The notes below the pieces were generated by a model, which was given only the letters and a program-made list of their open reading frames with translations, searched no databases and was not told where the DNA came from. Below, one piece after another: positions 61,739 through 64,000 of a DNA stretch of 64,000 nucleotides; the stretch's first letter is position 1; every line of letters starts with the position of its first letter. The stretch is from CAVQJU01 sp963712905. GTDB taxonomy: Bacteria; Acidobacteriota; Vicinamibacteria; Vicinamibacterales; CAVVIG01. Location: assembly GCA_963712905.1 (NCBI GenBank), contig CAVQJU010000001.1, forward strand, positions 248,001 to 312,000. Direction: 5' to 3'. A program made the translations under genes and the position numbers.

Positions 61739-64000
61739 TTAGGCCGTCACCGGCTTTGCGGACGCGGACGCCGTCGCCGGGATCCGCCTCGTCTTGAAGA
61801 TCTGCGCCATGTAGCTGTAGACGACCGGCGTGAGATACAGCGTCAGCATCTGGGACACGACCAGGCCGCCCACCACGGCGAGCCCGAGCGGCCGCCGCGC
61901 CTCGCCGCCCGCGCCGAAGCCCGCGGCGATCGGCAGGCCGCCGAGCAGCGCCGCCATCGTCGTCATCATGATCGGCCGGAAGCGGACCAGGCAGCCTTCG
62001 TAGATCGCCTCGGTCGGCCCCATGCCGAGCTTGCGCTCGGCGTCGAGCGCGAAGTCGATCTGCATGATCGCGTTCTTCTTCACGATCCCGATCAGCATGA
62101 TCAATCCGACAAAGGAATAAATATTCAGCTCGTTGCCGAAGAGCCACAGCGTGACGAGCGCGCCGAGGCCGGCCGACGGCAGCCCGGACAGGATCGTGAT
62201 GGGGTGGATGTAGCTTTCATACAGCGCGCCGAGCACGATGTAGACGACGCCGATCGCGACGAAGAGCAGCAGGCTCAGGTTCTGCGTGGCTTCCTGGAAG
62301 ACCTTGGCGGAGCCCTCGAAGTTGATCGTCACCGTCGGCGGCAGCACCTGGCCGGCCACCTCCCTGATGCGGTCGACCGCGGCGCCGAGCGACACGCCGG
62401 GCCGCAGCCCGAACGACACCGACACCGACGGCAGCTGGCCGGAGTGGTTGATGCTCTGCGGACCAACGGTTTCCTTCGGGGACATGACGGCCGCCAGCGG
62501 TATCAGCTGGCCGCGGCTGGTCTTGAACGTGAGCTTCTCCAGCGAATCGGCGTACTGCTGGTATTTCGGGTCGAGCTCGATGAGGACGCGGTACTGCGCG
62601 GTGTCGCCGTAAATGGTAGACGACCATTTCGGTCCGAACCCGGTGGACAGCACGTTCGTGATCTGCGACGCGTTGAGCCCGACGGCCGCCGCCTTGTCGC
62701 GGTCGATCACCAGGTTGACCCTCGGGCTCCTGACCTCGAGGTCGTTCGAGACGTCCTGGATTTCCGAGATGTCCCGCATCGCCGCGCTGAGCTTGCCCGC
62801 TTCCGTGTAGAGATCGTCGGTGTTCGGGCTCCGCACGGTCACGTTGTACGAGCTGCTCCCGACGCGCGCGCCGATGTTGAGCGCCGACGGCAGGTTCACG
62901 AACACGTTGTAGTTCGGGAAGCTCAGGAGCTGCCGCCGCAGCTGCTGCGAGATCTGCTGGGCCGACTGCGGCCGCGTCGCGCGCGGCACGAGGTTCACCT
63001 GGAGCTGCGCCGTGTTCTGGGATCCGCCGTACCCGCTGTTGCCCCCGCCCGTCCGGACCATGAAGCTGTCGATGTAGGGATTCTGGCGCACGACCTCGGC
63101 CACGCGCTGGGCCGCCGTGGACATCTGGTAAAACGACGTCCCCTGCGCCGCCCTGATGTTGATGTTCATCGAGTCGTTGTCCTGATCGGGGATGAACCCC
63201 TTCGGGACGACGCCGTACATGTGGACGGTCGCCGCCAGGATGGCGACGAACACGCCCACCATCACCACGCGGTGGCGGAGGACCACGCCGAGGCTCGACT
63301 TGTAGCCGGCAAACAGCGCGTCGAACGCGCGATCGAGCAGCCCCGCCAGCCCGCGCTTGGTGTGGACCACGCGCAGAAACTTGCTGCACAACATCGGCGT
63401 CAGGGTGATCGACACGAGGCCCGAGACGAGAATCGCGGCGGTGATGGTGACCGCGAACTCCCGGAACAGCCGGCCCAGGATGCCGCTCATGAACAGGATC
63501 GGGATGAAGACGGCCGCGAGCGAGGTCGTCATCGTCAGGATCGTGAAGCCGATTTCCTTCGACCCGTTGAGCGACGCCGTGAGCCGATCCTCGCCGGCCT
63601 CGATGTGGCGGACGATGTTCTCGAGCATCACGATCGCGTCGTCCACGATGAAGCCGATCGAGAGGATGAGGGCCATCATCGACAGGTTGTTGAGGCTGAA
63701 CCCCAGCACCTGCATGACGGCGAACGTCCCGAAGATCGAGAAGGGCAGCGCCAGCGCCGGGATGAGCGTCGCCGATCCGTTGTGGAGGAAGAGGAAGATC
63801 ACGCCGACCACGAGCAGCAGCGTGATCATCATCGTCCACTGGATGTCCTTGAAGGCCGACCGGATGGTCTTCGACCGGTCGCCCCGCACGAGCATGTGAA
63901 TCGACGGCGGCAGCTGCGCGTTGAGCGCCGGGAGCAGCTTGAGGGCGGCGTCGGTGACCTCGATGGTGTTCACGCCGGGCTGCCGCTTGAGCGCCAGGTT
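61739..64000 (-). CDS. RND multidrug efflux permease (MdtB-like), N-terminus outside the window
   Basis: A proton-driven pump; the C-terminal 754 residues or so are seen. The frame is still open at 64000, so the start lies to the right. The pairs of Asp in TM4 read LILSIGFIVDDAIVMLENIV. Other blocks are FSIFGTFAVMQVLGFSLNNL, SMMALILS, GSKEIGFTILTMTTSLAAVF, PKGFIPDQDNDSMNINIRAA and YGGSQNTAQLQVNLVPRATR. It is a paralogue of the downstream permease, and the order fits MdtB upstream of MdtC. Its C-terminus ends 43 bases before that gene. Confidence 0.93.
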   Translation of the reverse strand, partial: NLALKRQPGVNTIEVTDAALKLLPALNAQLPPSIHMLVRGDRSKTIRSAFKDIQWTMMITLLLVVGVIFLFLHNGSATLIPALALPFSIFGTFAVMQVLGFSLNNLSMMALILSIGFIVDDAIVMLENIVRHIEAGEDRLTASLNGSKEIGFTILTMTTSLAAVFIPILFMSGILGRLFREFAVTITAAILVSGLVSITLTPMLCSKFLRVVHTKRGLAGLLDRAFDALFAGYKSSLGVVLRHRVVMVGVFVAILAATVHMYGVVPKGFIPDQDNDSMNINIRAAQGTSFYQMSTAAQRVAEVVRQNPYIDSFMVRTGGGNSGYGGSQNTAQLQVNLVPRATRPQSAQQISQQLRRQLLSFPNYNVFVNLPSALNIGARVGSSSYNVTVRSPNTDDLYTEAGKLSAAMRDISEIQDVSNDLEVRSPRVNLVIDRDKAAAVGLNASQITNVLSTGFGPKWSSTIYGDTAQYRVLIELDPKYQQYADSLEKLTFKTSRGQLIPLAAVMSPKETVGPQSINHSGQLPSVSVSFGLRPGVSLGAAVDRIREVAGQVLPPTVTINFEGSAKVFQEATQNLSLLLFVAIGVVYIVLGALYESYIHPITILSGLPSAGLGALVTLWLFGNELNIYSFVGLIMLIGIVKKNAIMQIDFALDAERKLGMGPTEAIYEGCLVRFRPIMMTTMAALLGGLPIAAGFGAGGEARRPLGLAVVGGLVVSQMLTLYLTPVVYSYMAQIFKTRRIPATASASAKPVTA

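Overview
The window reads as chromosomal DNA of a high-GC Gram-negative bacterium, most like an Acidobacteriota of the Vicinamibacteria type. That placement is inference from gene content: two Ser/Thr kinases with TolB-like propellers, an ECF sigma factor of the TIGR02999 kind overlapping one of them, secreted 'WEGDTLVVET' proteins, SMP-30 and MmgE/PrpD enzymes, PEGA-domain proteins and tandem RND pumps. No rRNA, tRNA, CRISPR array, phage or transposase gene was seen.

Region 1 (1-34.6 kb) looks like a stress, dormancy and energy-limitation island. It holds four universal stress protein genes, an NAD-malic enzyme, an acetyl-CoA synthetase / pyruvate dehydrogenase / acyl carrier protein operon ending in a hibernation factor fused to a cold-shock domain, and a DksA-type zinc finger protein. 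It also has two zinc alcohol dehydrogenases, an ArfB-like protein that lacks GGQ, a pentaheme cytochrome c, an LdtD/MepK-like cell-wall pair, a dihydroorotate dehydrogenase-like enzyme, a PhoD phosphatase, a BlaI / M56-peptidase sensor pair, and DUF4142 and DUF1328 stress proteins. At least five good matches to the sigma-54 -24/-12 promoter lie just upstream of genes here, one of them perfect. The one sigma-54 response regulator in the window (22.8-24.1 kb) lies inside the island but has lost the middle of its ATPase domain in this sequence.

Region 2 (34.8-46.4 kb) carries a GT-C-like membrane protein, an ECF sigma factor overlapping a Ser/Thr kinase, a GNAT enzyme, a DUF433/DUF5615 toxin-antitoxin pair with a frameshifted toxin, a lone Flp pilin, an FkbM methyltransferase, a TPR membrane protein, and a second ECF sigma factor overlapping a membrane protein with a SecD-like head.

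Region 3 (46.5-55.8 kb) has secreted enzymes of small-molecule metabolism and three further toxin-antitoxin modules (VapBC/FitAB-like, MazEF-like, BrnTA). Three palindromes with GTAG/CTAC ends (REP-like) sit between convergent genes at 43.3, 47.55 and 51.87 kb.

Region 4 (55.8-64 kb) has a second Ser/Thr kinase whose C-terminal propeller is frameshifted, then two tandem RND efflux genes (MdtBC-like); the upstream one runs off the right edge.

Single-base frameshifts cluster in four places: 7.2-10.8, 22.8-24.1, 41.6 and 55.8-56.9 kb. The broken frames still encode well-conserved domains, and start/stop overlaps are kept. Local sequencing error is therefore at least as likely as true gene decay, except for the clean internal deletion in the sigma-54 regulator.
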